From: Tigriopus japonicus
Lineage: Eukaryota > Arthropoda > Copepoda > Harpacticoida > Harpacticidae
NCBI GenBank assembly: GCA_010645155.1
Contig: CM021317.1
Span: 588,074 to 652,073, forward strand
Direction: 5' to 3'
DNA: 64,000 nt
This document shows positions 21,831-33,400 of the stretch, piece after piece. Made by a program: the position numbers and the translations under genes. Positions within the stretch are counted from its first letter, which is position 1. Every line of letters begins with the position of its first letter. The notes under the pieces are model-generated. The model made no database searches and had not been told where the DNA came from. It saw only the letters and a program-made list of their open reading frames with translations.

Positions 21831-23316
21831 GTCATTGGGCACTTGCTTTCACAAATCATGACCCCAACCAAAAATGTTTCAAAAAAACTCAAACTAATAT
21901 ACAAACGAACAAAGGAACATTATTTTTCCGTTTTTTAAGACAAACTTTTTTTAATCATTGTAAATCTTCCGGTTGAGAGTCCAGTATTTAGCAAAAAATG
22001 TGTATCAAGAAAGTGTGTGATACACCATTAGATTTTTGACTTAGTAAATGGTCAATCAAAGGTGTCCCTCCTATCTGCGTAAAAAAAAATATGTCCACTT
22101 TACGTTAGGAATGTTGTAATTGATTCGCATTAAGACGTCTTTGGAAATTGTCAATTTAGAAGATGATAAAATTTCCAATTTGATTTTGTTGTTGTCTCGG
22201 GAAAAAAAGGAAAGGGTTGAGAGTATCTGAACAATTTTAAAATTTACCAAGTTTTTTTTTCGTATTCTTTAATCAATACAGGGTCGGCGGGCTAATTGTA
22301 GACTTTGGCGTTTTTAGGACATACAAACAGTGTCCGTTTCAGGTCTAATTGAGGCTTATCAATTCCTGTTTGTTGGTTAACCCTTACCGTAAAAGTGAGA
22401 CATGCTTGGATACTAAATAGTCCAATCATCCCAAATTTCTGCCCTTGTACCTACCTCTAAGGGACAAATGCAAGGCATTGTGCCAACTGTCCCAATTATC
22501 ACATCTATGTCATGATTTCATCCATGCCCAAGAGCTCCAACAGGGACATGCACAAAACACATTCAATTTCTTTTATTTCGAGATTCTTAAACTGTCAATT
22601 TGAAAAAAAAATATCCATCGAAAACTACAATACGTATGATGGTCATAAGGCGTCTACACTTTGGCCGTCGACCCTGTAAATATGTGATAGGCTTACAAGA
22701 CATCAACCAAAAAGTCCACATCTTAATGGAGAGTCTATTCAAGCCTTCACAGACAATATCAACTTGGTTGGAGCCACATTAGCAATGAACACAAGTGCAA
22801 TTGTTTTCTTTTAAAACGATTGTTTGAACTTAGCACAAGTTTGTTGGCTGTTAGTTGGTGCTCTTCCTAGGCCACCAAACTAGTTTTGGGATTTGGTGAA
22901 TGACAAAAATACTAGTAGCAAGCAAGCATTGATTATGACACTTGAACAACGGAAAAAAGGGGCCGGATTTATGAGGATTTCGGACACATTAAACTCGCTC
23001 GAGTTCATCTGATGCATTGTTCGATATGAATGGTCTTAAATAGTGGTGGGTAGGGGTTTGTGGTTTGATAGTTATCTAATGTCATTCAGAACTTCCAAGC
23101 TCAAATTCCGAGCATTCACAAAAACTAGGGATGTTTCTCTCCAGCCTTCACTGTGCGTAGTAAAAACGGGGAGGGAAAAAGTTCCCCCCTCGTTTCTTGT
23201 CACTTTAAAGTCCATCGAGCAACTGGTCGAACAGAAACAAGTAGCGTTTTAGTAGCCAAGGTTCGTGTGTGTCAATAAATGTGTCTGTATGGAGTACGAG
23301 TACTACTATGGACATA
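21831..23316. other. Intergenic, no gene seen
   Basis: AT-rich spacer without recognised genes. Short frames such as 22600-22782 and 23043-23252 look like chance. Confidence 0.45.
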
Positions 23317-23711
23317 CCGGGTGTTTCAAAAGAAACGGAACACCTAATTCCATCGTCAATAACTCATGATTGAAACCATGTATGAACCTCACCTTTATTG
23401 GATAGAATTGGCCAAACACTTGACTTGAAAAGTCAGAAAAAGCAATTTCACCCAATTACAATATTTAAGCGACGACGATTTTTTCCTTGAAGGGCTCTTT
23501 TCGAAAACAGAGCGTTCGTGACTCCGATTTTTTTCTCTCATCAGAAATTTGGCTAAAATCAAAAATAAGGCGACAAAAGGAGAATAACAACTTGTGTATC
23601 TTAAGAATTGTTATCTGCCGCATCTTTTTGATATCAATACATTTTTTGTGAGATCAACCATTTCCGAGTTACGGACATGGTTTGCCGTTCCGTTTCTTAT
23701 GCATCACCCGG
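23317..23711. mobile_element. Mariner-like MITE, 395 bp, TA flanks
   Basis: The left end is CCGGGTGTTTCAAAAGAAAC and the right end, reverse-complemented, CCGGGTGATGCATAAGAAAC. Both are flanked by TA (23315-23316 and 23712-23713), as expected of Tc1/mariner insertion. No transposase frame. Confidence 0.8.
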
Positions 23712-23927
23712 TACACTAGTCGAATATAAGAACAAGCAGCTAGGCTTTGATTTTGGATTCACGAGAAGGGCTCACTGAGTGAGTTTCATGGCGACTGAAT
23801 AACCTCCTTCTCCTCCTCCAATGAACTACAGCTGTAACTAGTGATGTGCTGTGCTCCACGATCGAGTTCGTAATTGTGGACTCATGCGAGGCAATGAAGG
23901 GAGCTGATGGGGATCGTCATTTTTCTG

Positions 23928-23962
23928 TCAGTTCGAGCCGAGCCGTTCCGGAGAGCGGACGA
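23928..23962 (+). promoter_or_regulatory. Candidate Inr+DPE core promoter for the ROS1-like gene
   Basis: TCAGTT at 23928-23933 matches the arthropod initiator with A+1 at 23930. GGACG at 23957-23961 falls exactly at +28 to +32, the required position of a downstream promoter element (RGWYV). A good splice donor (ACG/GTAAGA) follows at 24187/24188, and an acceptor (TTCCAG) at 27371 would join this leader to the first coding exon of the receptor kinase. No TATA box is present, as usual for DPE promoters. Confidence 0.4.
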
Positions 23963-24858
23963 ATACATGCATGCATGCATCCATACACATTTGATAGAAA
24001 AAAGACACACTCATACACGACGTAAACAGGCTTTTTTGGCACCCATTTGACAGTGTGTTTTTGTCTCCCAGTGAATCTGCAGCACTTTTGAAGTAGTGAA
24101 GTGTCTCTCCATGTGCAAATTTTACGGTCAAATCGAAGAGAAGTGGATCAGAGGCCTTGGATTGACCTGTCCTTATTATCATTGACGGTAAGATTTTTGT
24201 TTGAATAATGGAAAACGATTTATTTCAGACGCGGCGGCTCCGTCATTCCTTGGACAAAAATATAAGTATTCTATGGCAAACTCAATCATGCTTCTGACAA
24301 AAGAGGTTTCCAAAGTTGCTCAGTTCCAATGACCAAGTCCAATCAAAGTGTCCTTGGCAAATATTTTTGTTTGGACATTTTAAGCACATAAAACTAGGGA
24401 TGGCCGGATTAGTCAAGATCATTCATCCCTCAGGAAATTTACAATAGACTCGGCACGCAACCAAAAATCTTCGTTCATCCCTAATTAAAAGGCAAATTTC
24501 CCATTTTTGTCAACCGCGTGCATATTTGTTCCATTTTTAGACTATTTAGGATACGGCACCTCGCTGTTAGTAAAAATATAATCTCTTTCTGTCTTACAAT
24601 TACTCGTTCAAATATTCTGGCATTATTTGAGGCTCAAAAGAATTCGTCGCCGTTTTTGAGAAGGTAACCAAGTAAATCATAATTGAAGATATCTTCCATT
24701 TACGAGGGCCTGAACACACCAATTTTAATCCTAAAAATTATTTACTTTTGCATACATGGAAAAAGAGACGGTCAAGATACCCTCTGAAACGAAAGTCTTG
24801 TCGTAATTTTGAACCCGATTGTTTAGTGACCTGAGATTTGATATGAGAAACTTAAAAT

Positions 24859-25126
24859 TAGTGATGGACCGAAAGCGCTCATAACCGAAACCGAAAGCAG
24901 CTGACTACAACATTGTATAGATGCAAAATTCATCTTAAAAGTTTAAAATGCTCATGTGTTTGATGTTGGGTATTTGCAAATTTTGAAAAATTGGACAACT
25001 TAAATTTTAGAGTTTTCTGGACCAAAAAATTCTAGACTTTGCTGTCAAACTCTATCTGTTATAGTTATAGGAAGGAAAAACCGAAACCAAAATTTCGAGC
25101 TAAAATGTTTTCGGTCTCCATCACTA
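24859..25126. mobile_element. hAT-like MITE, 268 bp
   Basis: The left end is TAGTGATGGACCGAAAGC and the right end, reverse-complemented, TAGTGATGGAGACCGAAAAC. Flanking octamers CTTAAAAT (24851-24858) and CTAAAAAT (25127-25134) agree at 7 of 8 bases. Confidence 0.7.
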
Positions 25127-26430
25127 CTAAAAATCCAATAAAATTCCCGACTTCACTCTTCTTGCGACTTAAAAATTCTTATTGATGTGTTTTGGACACA
25201 ACTGGGAGAGTGTAAATGGTTAAAAAAACTGCCCAAAATTCTTGATCTCTTTCCTTTGCTTAAAAAGTTGATGAAGGGTCGAGCTCTTGAAACGTTATGA
25301 ACCGTAACACTTTAATTGGATTTTGGTTGAGGGTGTCTTCAGAGCACGCCTTTTTGTCCAGGACGCCTTGAGTTTGATCCCCACTATTTGCTGTTTATCC
25401 AATGGTTTGAAATGAAGTCAAATCAAACATGGATAAGGAAAACTACTAACATCATGGTAACACTTGATCTTACAACCATCAATCAGTCATCGCATTATTC
25501 TGGTGGGATGAGCACTGGACATTTTATCCTTCAAATCTGTACCGCATTACTGAAAATTTTTGGTTCAAAGCTTTCGTGTCAGAGTATGAATTGAAAGTGA
25601 GGCATTATCGGTATTTATATACCTGGTTTGGCAAATGCCATACGATATAAATATACGCTATATAAACCAATACGTGCACAAATACTACTTCGTCTAGCGC
25701 GTCAAAAGCTTTTCCATCCATGAGCATTCATGGTCTAAAAGGCTTTGATCTGAGGTCACAATGAGTTCAATTTGTCGCACTAAAAGGCTTGAACCCCCTT
25801 TCTTTTCCCATTGAAACAGTTGAAATCCTTGGTCATGACAATGAATCGGTTAGTTGGCTATTCCTGGTTGATTCCGTTTCTGCCTCTAAACTCAACCATA
25901 GTAGTTAAATAGATGGTTCTCGCCATGTGTGCCCTTAATAATAAGCTTAAACCGAGCGAGGCGTCAACGGATGGTTGCCCTGCTTGGTTGTGCTTTTATT
26001 CATTGGGGTGTGACAGTTCAGCATTCGACATTCCATCGTTCGTTGGTTCACTCACTCACAAATAAACATCCACCTGCAGGTGAATGTACTACGTTCAACA
26101 AGGGCATCATCCTATTCAGTGGTCGAGCCCCCAGAATGAATTCTAAATTCATGCAGTTCAGCATTGTACAATACTGTATATGCGAGTTAGTTATATTCAT
26201 TTGGCGTAGTTCATCCACAGATTCGTGATCTTAGTGCAAGGATTGGCAACAGCTTTTGGGCCAAGCCCCAAAAACAATTGACGTTGGGTAATATGGGCCA
26301 CATCAAACAGAAGCTGATGGGTACATGCACATTTCGGTGCTCATGCATTTTCAAAGGCATTTCTCTCATTGTCATCTAACCCCTAGATTACAAGAGTGCT
26401 CTATGAACAATAAGTGTCCTTTGTTATGAC

Positions 26431-27047
26431 CAGGGCCACCTAAGTCTGGTAAAAAAAAATATTGCCAAAAAAATGCTGTATTATTTGTAATTATTTTGAG
26501 AAATAATGTAACGAAATGGGATTTTTTTGGTAATTTAAACACCACTTTTCTCATTAATTGCAATAAAAGCTGACATTTTTATACTCCCGTCATCTAGTCT
26601 CACTTCATAGCTTAAATTACATGTAAAACTAAAAACATACTCTAACAACTGTAGTAAATTCTCTTTGGTTCTTTTCTCAATCTGATTTTGCCGTCATTTT
26701 TCTAGCTCATTCAGTAGGGAACAAGCAAGCAATTTACCCAAATTTTTGGGGGAAAATTTTCCCACTTTTGTAATTTGGACAAAACCACCAGATTTTTGTA
26801 TTTGGATCTTAATTATTTCGTGGCCACGAAAAAAGAACTAAATATTTTTTACTACAACTATAGGACATGACTGTTTCCTAACTTAAATTGTCACTGATAA
26901 ACTAACCATTTTCCAAAAAAAATTCATCGAAACAAGCAATTTTCCCAAAATTTTGTGATATTTTCCCCATTTTTCTAACTTGGGACAAAATCGAAGATTT
27001 TGGTAATTACATTTTAAATTGTAATTTACAACTATCTGTTGGCCCTG
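26431..27047. mobile_element. hAT-like element, 617 bp, perfect 8-bp TSD
   Basis: The left end is CAGGGCCACCTAAGT and the right end, reverse-complemented, CAGGGCCAACAGAT. The octamer GTTATGAC is repeated exactly at 26423-26430 and 27048-27055. No transposase. Confidence 0.85.
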
Positions 27048-27444
27048 GTTATGACATCATATCGAATGATAGTGGATGACTAGTTTATTAAGCTTAGGCG
27101 AGTGGTTTATTACGGAAACTATTGATGTAAGAATGAGAGAAGGGGAAAAGGAGAAGTGAGCAAGAACGAAATAATGCATGAATATGAGCAAAAGATGTAA
27201 CAGCCTTCTACCAAGTGGCAAAATTGTAGGTCACGCGAAATTTTCAAAAAAATGACGGCACCCTCAGATAGAAAAGGGACTCTTTTCTCTCAGAAACCAC
27301 ATTATACAATCATCGCTCTTATTTAGTGCTATGTAACAACTTAGATAACATGCTCTTTGATTGTGTTCCAGATGAAGACCTCACAAGGATTGTTGGTGTC
27401 TCCCAATTGTGGACCATGAGCCTCCTCCAACCTTCCCCACTAGT

Positions 27445-30400
27445 ATGTTGTGTTCAAGTGACAGCAGATCCACGCTAAATATTAAGAAATGGGGAACGTC
27501 GATGCTCTGGATCCTGGTGTTGACTCATTCCGTTCAAAGCACCTTGGATTGTTCCGAGATTTGTTCCTCAGACTTGAGCTCTGCCGATTCATGTCCCCTG
27601 TCCAAAGGCAATTGTGCCCTTTGCATTCAGGGTTGCCAATCCTACCAAGAGGGACTTTCCCAGGGATGCGAAAACGTCTGCAACAACACTAGTGTCCACG
27701 AACCGTTCTTTGAGTCTAAGAAGACCTCGCTTTGTTCTCTTGGGTGTCAAGGAGGCATTCAGGCCTTCTTGACTCAACTCCAAGAATCTCGGGAGGTCCA
27801 ACCTCCACGACTGATTTCGAACTCGCTCGGAAGTAGAGAGCTCAAGCTCATTTGGCAACCCTGGAAGAATTCCTTAAACCAAGATTTGGAACCCCAAACC
27901 ATTTTACTCCAAATCAAAGTATGGACAAAAAGTTCAACTTGGCAAACTCTATACCAAATTCATCCCGGGAACGAGAACCCTTCCATAGTACTGACGGATT
28001 TGGAACCGTTCACACGGTACCAATTCCGCGTAGCTCTGAGTTTCTCTGACCACTTCCCTTTGATCTTCTCCCCACCTACACCATTGATCCAAACTGAGCC
28101 CGAAGGACTTCCCAGTGCTCCATCCATTGTCCAAGTTTCTGAGGCCAACAATCGACTTGTTTCCATTTCATGGAACCCGCCTGAGCATCCAAGAAATATC
28201 CTCTCCTTCTATCGACTCCACATTAGTCACACCGACGATCTGGTAAGTGATAGCCGTTATTCTTCGATTTCCTTTCCTAACCTCCATCATATCTTCGTTT
28301 ATTGAAGGATAAAGCTCCCTTTCAAGTGATCAAAGACATTCCAGTCACAAAAAGAAAGGTTTTGGCACCTTTGAACTACACCACAGGCCCTCTTGAAGCT
28401 GGCCAACGATATCAAGTGGAAATTTCTGCTGTCAATATTAACGGTGATGAAGGTGTGAAGGAATTTTAGCTGTTTGAGTCCACTCTAAAAGTAGGTAATG
28501 CCAGTGAAACTTTGGTAATTCATTCCTAGGCGCCAGAGATGCCAGATTCATTCAAATGTCTGATCAGCCAATTTCGGTTGATGAAATGGATGAGCATCCC
28601 TTCATTTTCGTGGCACAAGGAAGCACTGTGTACCAAAAGAGCCTTCGCTCTCAAGAGTTGTGGGATTTTGCTCAGGAAGCCTTTCGGATTTCCCATCCAA
28701 TACGAGCCATGTCCGTTCATGTCAAATGGAACATGGTCTATCTTTTGGATGATCAGGGATCCATTTGGACCAACACCACCAAAGTAAACGTGGAGGTTGA
28801 TGGAACCATCCTGGATGTGAAAGTGGATTGGCTCTTTGACCTCTTAGTTGTGATCACGGATCAAAATGAAGTTCACAAATGTTCTCTGAGTAAGTCAACG
28901 GCACACACGAAAGTAATTCTTAGTCTGAGTAACTTTACCCTTTGTTCCAGGCACTTGGAAGTGCAATCAATATCTCAGTAGGAATGTGAAGATCCAAGGT
29001 CTCCAAGTGGATCCAATAAATGGGTACATATATTGGAAAGAAGACCAACCAGGAGTGGGAGATGAATTGTGGAGGTTTTCCAACTGTGATCCTCAACCAA
29101 AGAAATTGTACGGATCTTCAGTATTGGGCGCCTTCACTCTTGATTGGAACCAGGGATTAGTTTTTGTTGTGGATGTCACAATAAACGAGCTGATCGCCAT
29201 TCCGTTGGGCGATACTAGTGGTACTGAAGATCTGGGTGGTCGAATTTGGAACATGACCTTCAGTACTCGTCAAAAACCCTTTGAAACTATGACCAAGGGT
29301 ACCATGTTCAATTTCAATGGCTCGATCTATTGGACCACTGGCAATGTGCTCAATGTGCTCACTGAAGAAGAGGGCTTTGGGCATTTTCACAACTCTTATG
29401 AAGATGATATTGACCTATCCTTGGCTGTGTTCCATCATACCAGTGCTCAAAACGTTCCATTTCCTCTGAACCCTGTGACTAATGTTGAGATCATGTTTGC
29501 TCCAAGCGAGAAACCAGCGTGCTCCACTCTAGCTCAAATCAAATGGGAGGAAAGTGTCAATGGTGACTCCCAATGTGCCTGGCAAAACTGGAACCACACG
29601 ATTCGGCTGACAAGTGACTCTGGAGAAGGTGCCGTGTTCCACGATAGTAATTCTCGGAATTCATACATAACCTGTGTGACACCTGGAGTTCTCTGGAATG
29701 TGTCTGTTCAAGCTTTTTCCTCAAGTGGACGAAGTAAATGGTCCAAAGTAGCCCAAAGTGAGAGCATTCCAATTCAATCGTTAAGTGAAACCAACTCCGT
29801 CTCTCTGACCTTGGCTTGGTCTACCCTCGATCAAATTTTTCATAGTGATCTCTTCCTCCGAAATATGAGTTACAAAACGATTGGGTTTGAGGCCGTGAGC
29901 ATGGTTTGTCAGGGTGGCCATAAAATTGTGTCCAATGGCGTCACCATTAGAAATGGAACCCAAACCTTGTACGATTCAATCCCTCGTAAAACCCACAATG
30001 ATCTAATGTTTGAACCGTTTTCTCAAAGCCTTTATTGGAGCGGAGCAAACGAAATCATTCGCATCGATTCGATAGAAATCCTGCAAATCCCAGCTTTGGG
30101 GGTGAGGTCCATTTCCATTGACAGTGATTTGGCACTTTTGTGTTGGAACAAATATGGAATCAAAATTATTTGCTCGGATCTATTTGGATCTGATGAGAGG
30201 GTTGTCTATGATCTGGGACCATGGTCAACTGGAATCATTCTGGACATTGATATCGAGCCCGTGAACAAGACCCTTTTTGTCATGACCACCCTCGAGATTT
30301 TGAAGGGTGACCTTCATAACTCCTCAAAGGCGTCGTTTGAACCGATCCACGTGTTTGAAGGTACCAACAAACGACCTCGACGTCTCAAAGTGTTCTTGAA

Positions 30401-33400
30401 CAAACTTCAGTGGCTGGAGGGTGACCACGAACTGGTCACCTATGACCCAAAAGGTCATAGTCTGAGTCGCATGCAACTTGGTAGCTCGAAAGTGACCGAT
30501 TTCTGCGTTCAAGGACTGTCTCCTCTGCATCTCAAGTATCCAACGGCTCCAATCCTTGTGAAAGAAGAGTCAATTTTCATCGAAGAAAGCACGAGTGGCG
30601 AATTTGTGCTCAAGTTTGAAACGGGTTCTTCTGGATCATCGGATGACGAACAAAAAGTGACTTATCATGTTTTACTTGGGTTCAAAAACAAATTTGCGAG
30701 TTTCCAGACGAAAGAGCCGTTCGTTAATCTGAAGCAATTGCCATTGACCCCGGGCGAAAAGGTCAAAGTGTCTATAATATCGGCCTCTAATTGGATGCGA
30801 TCTCGAGTTTCCCAGAAGTCTGTGTTCATGCCCTCCAAGATAGCTTCGAGACCCCAACACTTAAGAGCTTTTATCAAAGATGCTGCTCAAAATGAGAGTC
30901 TTTCATCATTGAGCATCCTCCTACGTTGGAGTCAACCCCTGCTTCCAAATGGCAACATAACCGGTTACCGTTTGACCATCAACAATGACGACCGGATCAC
31001 AAAGCTCATCCCTGCCCACAAATTGGAGCAAGAACTCGCAATGGAGAAGGGTCGAAGTCTCAGGGTGGGTTTAAGTTGTGAAAACTCTGCAGGGTTGAGC
31101 GAGGAAGCCACCTTGGTTATTGAGAACTGGATTGATCTCCCGTCGTTGCCCCAGATTCTTCTGTACGAAAACAATAATTTGACGATATATGATCTTGATC
31201 TGTCGATCGTGGCAGCCTCGTTTGATGTGGGTGACATCTTGTCCTTGGATTATGATGGAAATATGGTTTATTTTGCGACGACGCATGGCCATATTGACGC
31301 CTTAGATCTGGTCGGGGGTATTAAAAGCAGACTGCTGACCCCGCAATCGGATGGCGCATTTCTGCAACATTTGAGGATAGATTGGATTTCCAAGACGGCG
31401 TATTTTGTTAATGGACAGACTCTACAAAAGTTCACGCTAACGATGAAGGGTCTGAGTGATGTTATCGATTTGGAAGGCGATGTGGTGGACAATATCGAAA
31501 TCGACCCCTTGAGGAACACCCTTTACGTTTCAGAAACACAGGGTGGCCGTTTTCGTTTGTTTCAATACAAGCTGAATGCCTTCGGAGTTGTGAAGAGTAA
31601 AAGAGTGATTTTGGGGGAGGATGCCCAATGTTCGTCTTGCCAGGAAATGGACACAGGAAATCCTTTTCATTTCACATTGAAACCCAATCATGAAGACAAA
31701 ATGCCCACTCTAGTTGTTTTGACAAATGATGGAGGTTTGTACGTCATTCATGCCGACAAAAGTGACTGCAATTGTGAGTTCCAGCGGCAGATTCCGGCAT
31801 GGAGTCAGATCTCGGCAGACAAAAGTAACATCTACTGGCAGTCACACAACCGTATTCAATACCTTGAGGCCAATCAAGGGCAAATCATGGACCTCACCGG
31901 GATATCCAGGTCTCCAAAGGTCCTGATCCGACCCTATTGTCATGATTGCCACGTCAGGCCTATTGGACAATGTCTTCGTCCGACTTTAACCGCTAGTAAC
32001 GTGGTGATTGAGAACATTGGCGAGGATTGGATCAATATCACTTTGCCCAAGTTCCGAGCCCCTTGCGTAAATAGCCTTCCTCCTGTCGTTTATAATGTAA
32101 CTTACTCTGAAATGTCGGCAGATCAGAGGAAACTCTCTCAAAGTTCAATCCTCGTTCGCATTGCCAATGACCAGCCAGACCAGTACAAATTGATTATCCC
32201 AGATCTGAAAGCATTTACCCACTATGGGATTAAAGTGGAGAGTGGAACTCCCGGAAAAGAGCGAGAGGAGAATCTGGTGTTTGCTCGAACTGCCGAAGGT
32301 CAACCCAGTACAGTGCGGAATGTCGTGGCCTCAGTGCTCAACCCCACAACCATTCGGGTAGCTTGGGATCCTCCACTTGTTCCAAATGGCAAACTTGTTC
32401 ACTATAATATACATTACCAACTTCATCGGGTAATCTCCGCCAGTAGGCTACCTCCACGGAATCGACAGGTTCTCTTGGGGTTTGCCAATGCTCGGATGCA
32501 TTTCAATTTGACCGAACTGGAACCGGATCAAGAGTATCGCATTTGGGTGGAAGCCAGAACCGAGAGTCCGAAAATCTCCAAGTCGGAACCAATCACGGTG
32601 AAGACATTTCCGCAAATCAATCTACCTCAAACCACCTCCAAGACACCTCGGTCCCTGGAGATCACTTGGTTGGCTCCCAAAATCCGAGAGTTGCGCAATC
32701 ACCGTTTCAAACTCACCGCCCAAGGCTCAAAAGCAATCCAATACTTCCCAAAGTCTATGGTTCAAACCCAAATGGATCAGACCTATGTTGCCGAGTTTAA
32801 GGACCTGAGTCCCGGGATCGACTATAGTGTCCAAATTGTGGTCCAATTCGAGGTTGACATTGGGAATCGATCTTCTATCTTTTCCTATACGTGGCCCCCA
32901 GACAAGTCTCCCCGAATAGTAAGAAACTGGCTTTTGAAGTACAAGAAATTTGTGTTTGGATATCGAAATACTTGTTCTCATAGGTTACCACGCCCCCAGA
33001 CGCACCCCTTGTGCCTGGTCAGCCCTATGTCATGGAGGATGTAGCTCAAGCTCAGGTTTACCTCGCTTGGAACTCTAATCACGACATGGTTGAAATCTAC
33101 GAATTGGAGACACAGGTATCAATCATATCCCCCAAATGCTCTAGTCTGATGTTCCATCGATGACATGATTCTACATATATATTTCCAGCCTTATGAACCC
33201 AACAAAACCTTGAATGGCTCAACATCCCAATGGAGCTTGGTTTATAAAGATGCCGAACCCAAATGGTCGATTTCAGGATTGACCGATGACACGTTTATCT
33301 TTCGAGTTCGTGCCAGAAATGAGTTCGGCTGGAGCAATTTTAGTGATGTGACCTCACCCATTGACGTGGCTCTCATCCAAGTTTCAAAAGGCCAACTGAG

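Larger units (their letters stand above)
24188..27371 (+). other. Probable 5'UTR intron of the ROS1-like gene
   Basis: Stretch between the candidate leader donor and the acceptor TTCCAG at 27371. It holds hAT-like elements at 24859-25126 and 26431-27047. No coding region was recognised. Confidence 0.35.

Noticed and set aside
24395..24495. TAGGGATGGCCGG ... TTCATCCCTA as another hAT-like MITE.
   Set aside because: The inverted ends are only 8 bp and the flanks do not form an 8-bp duplication.
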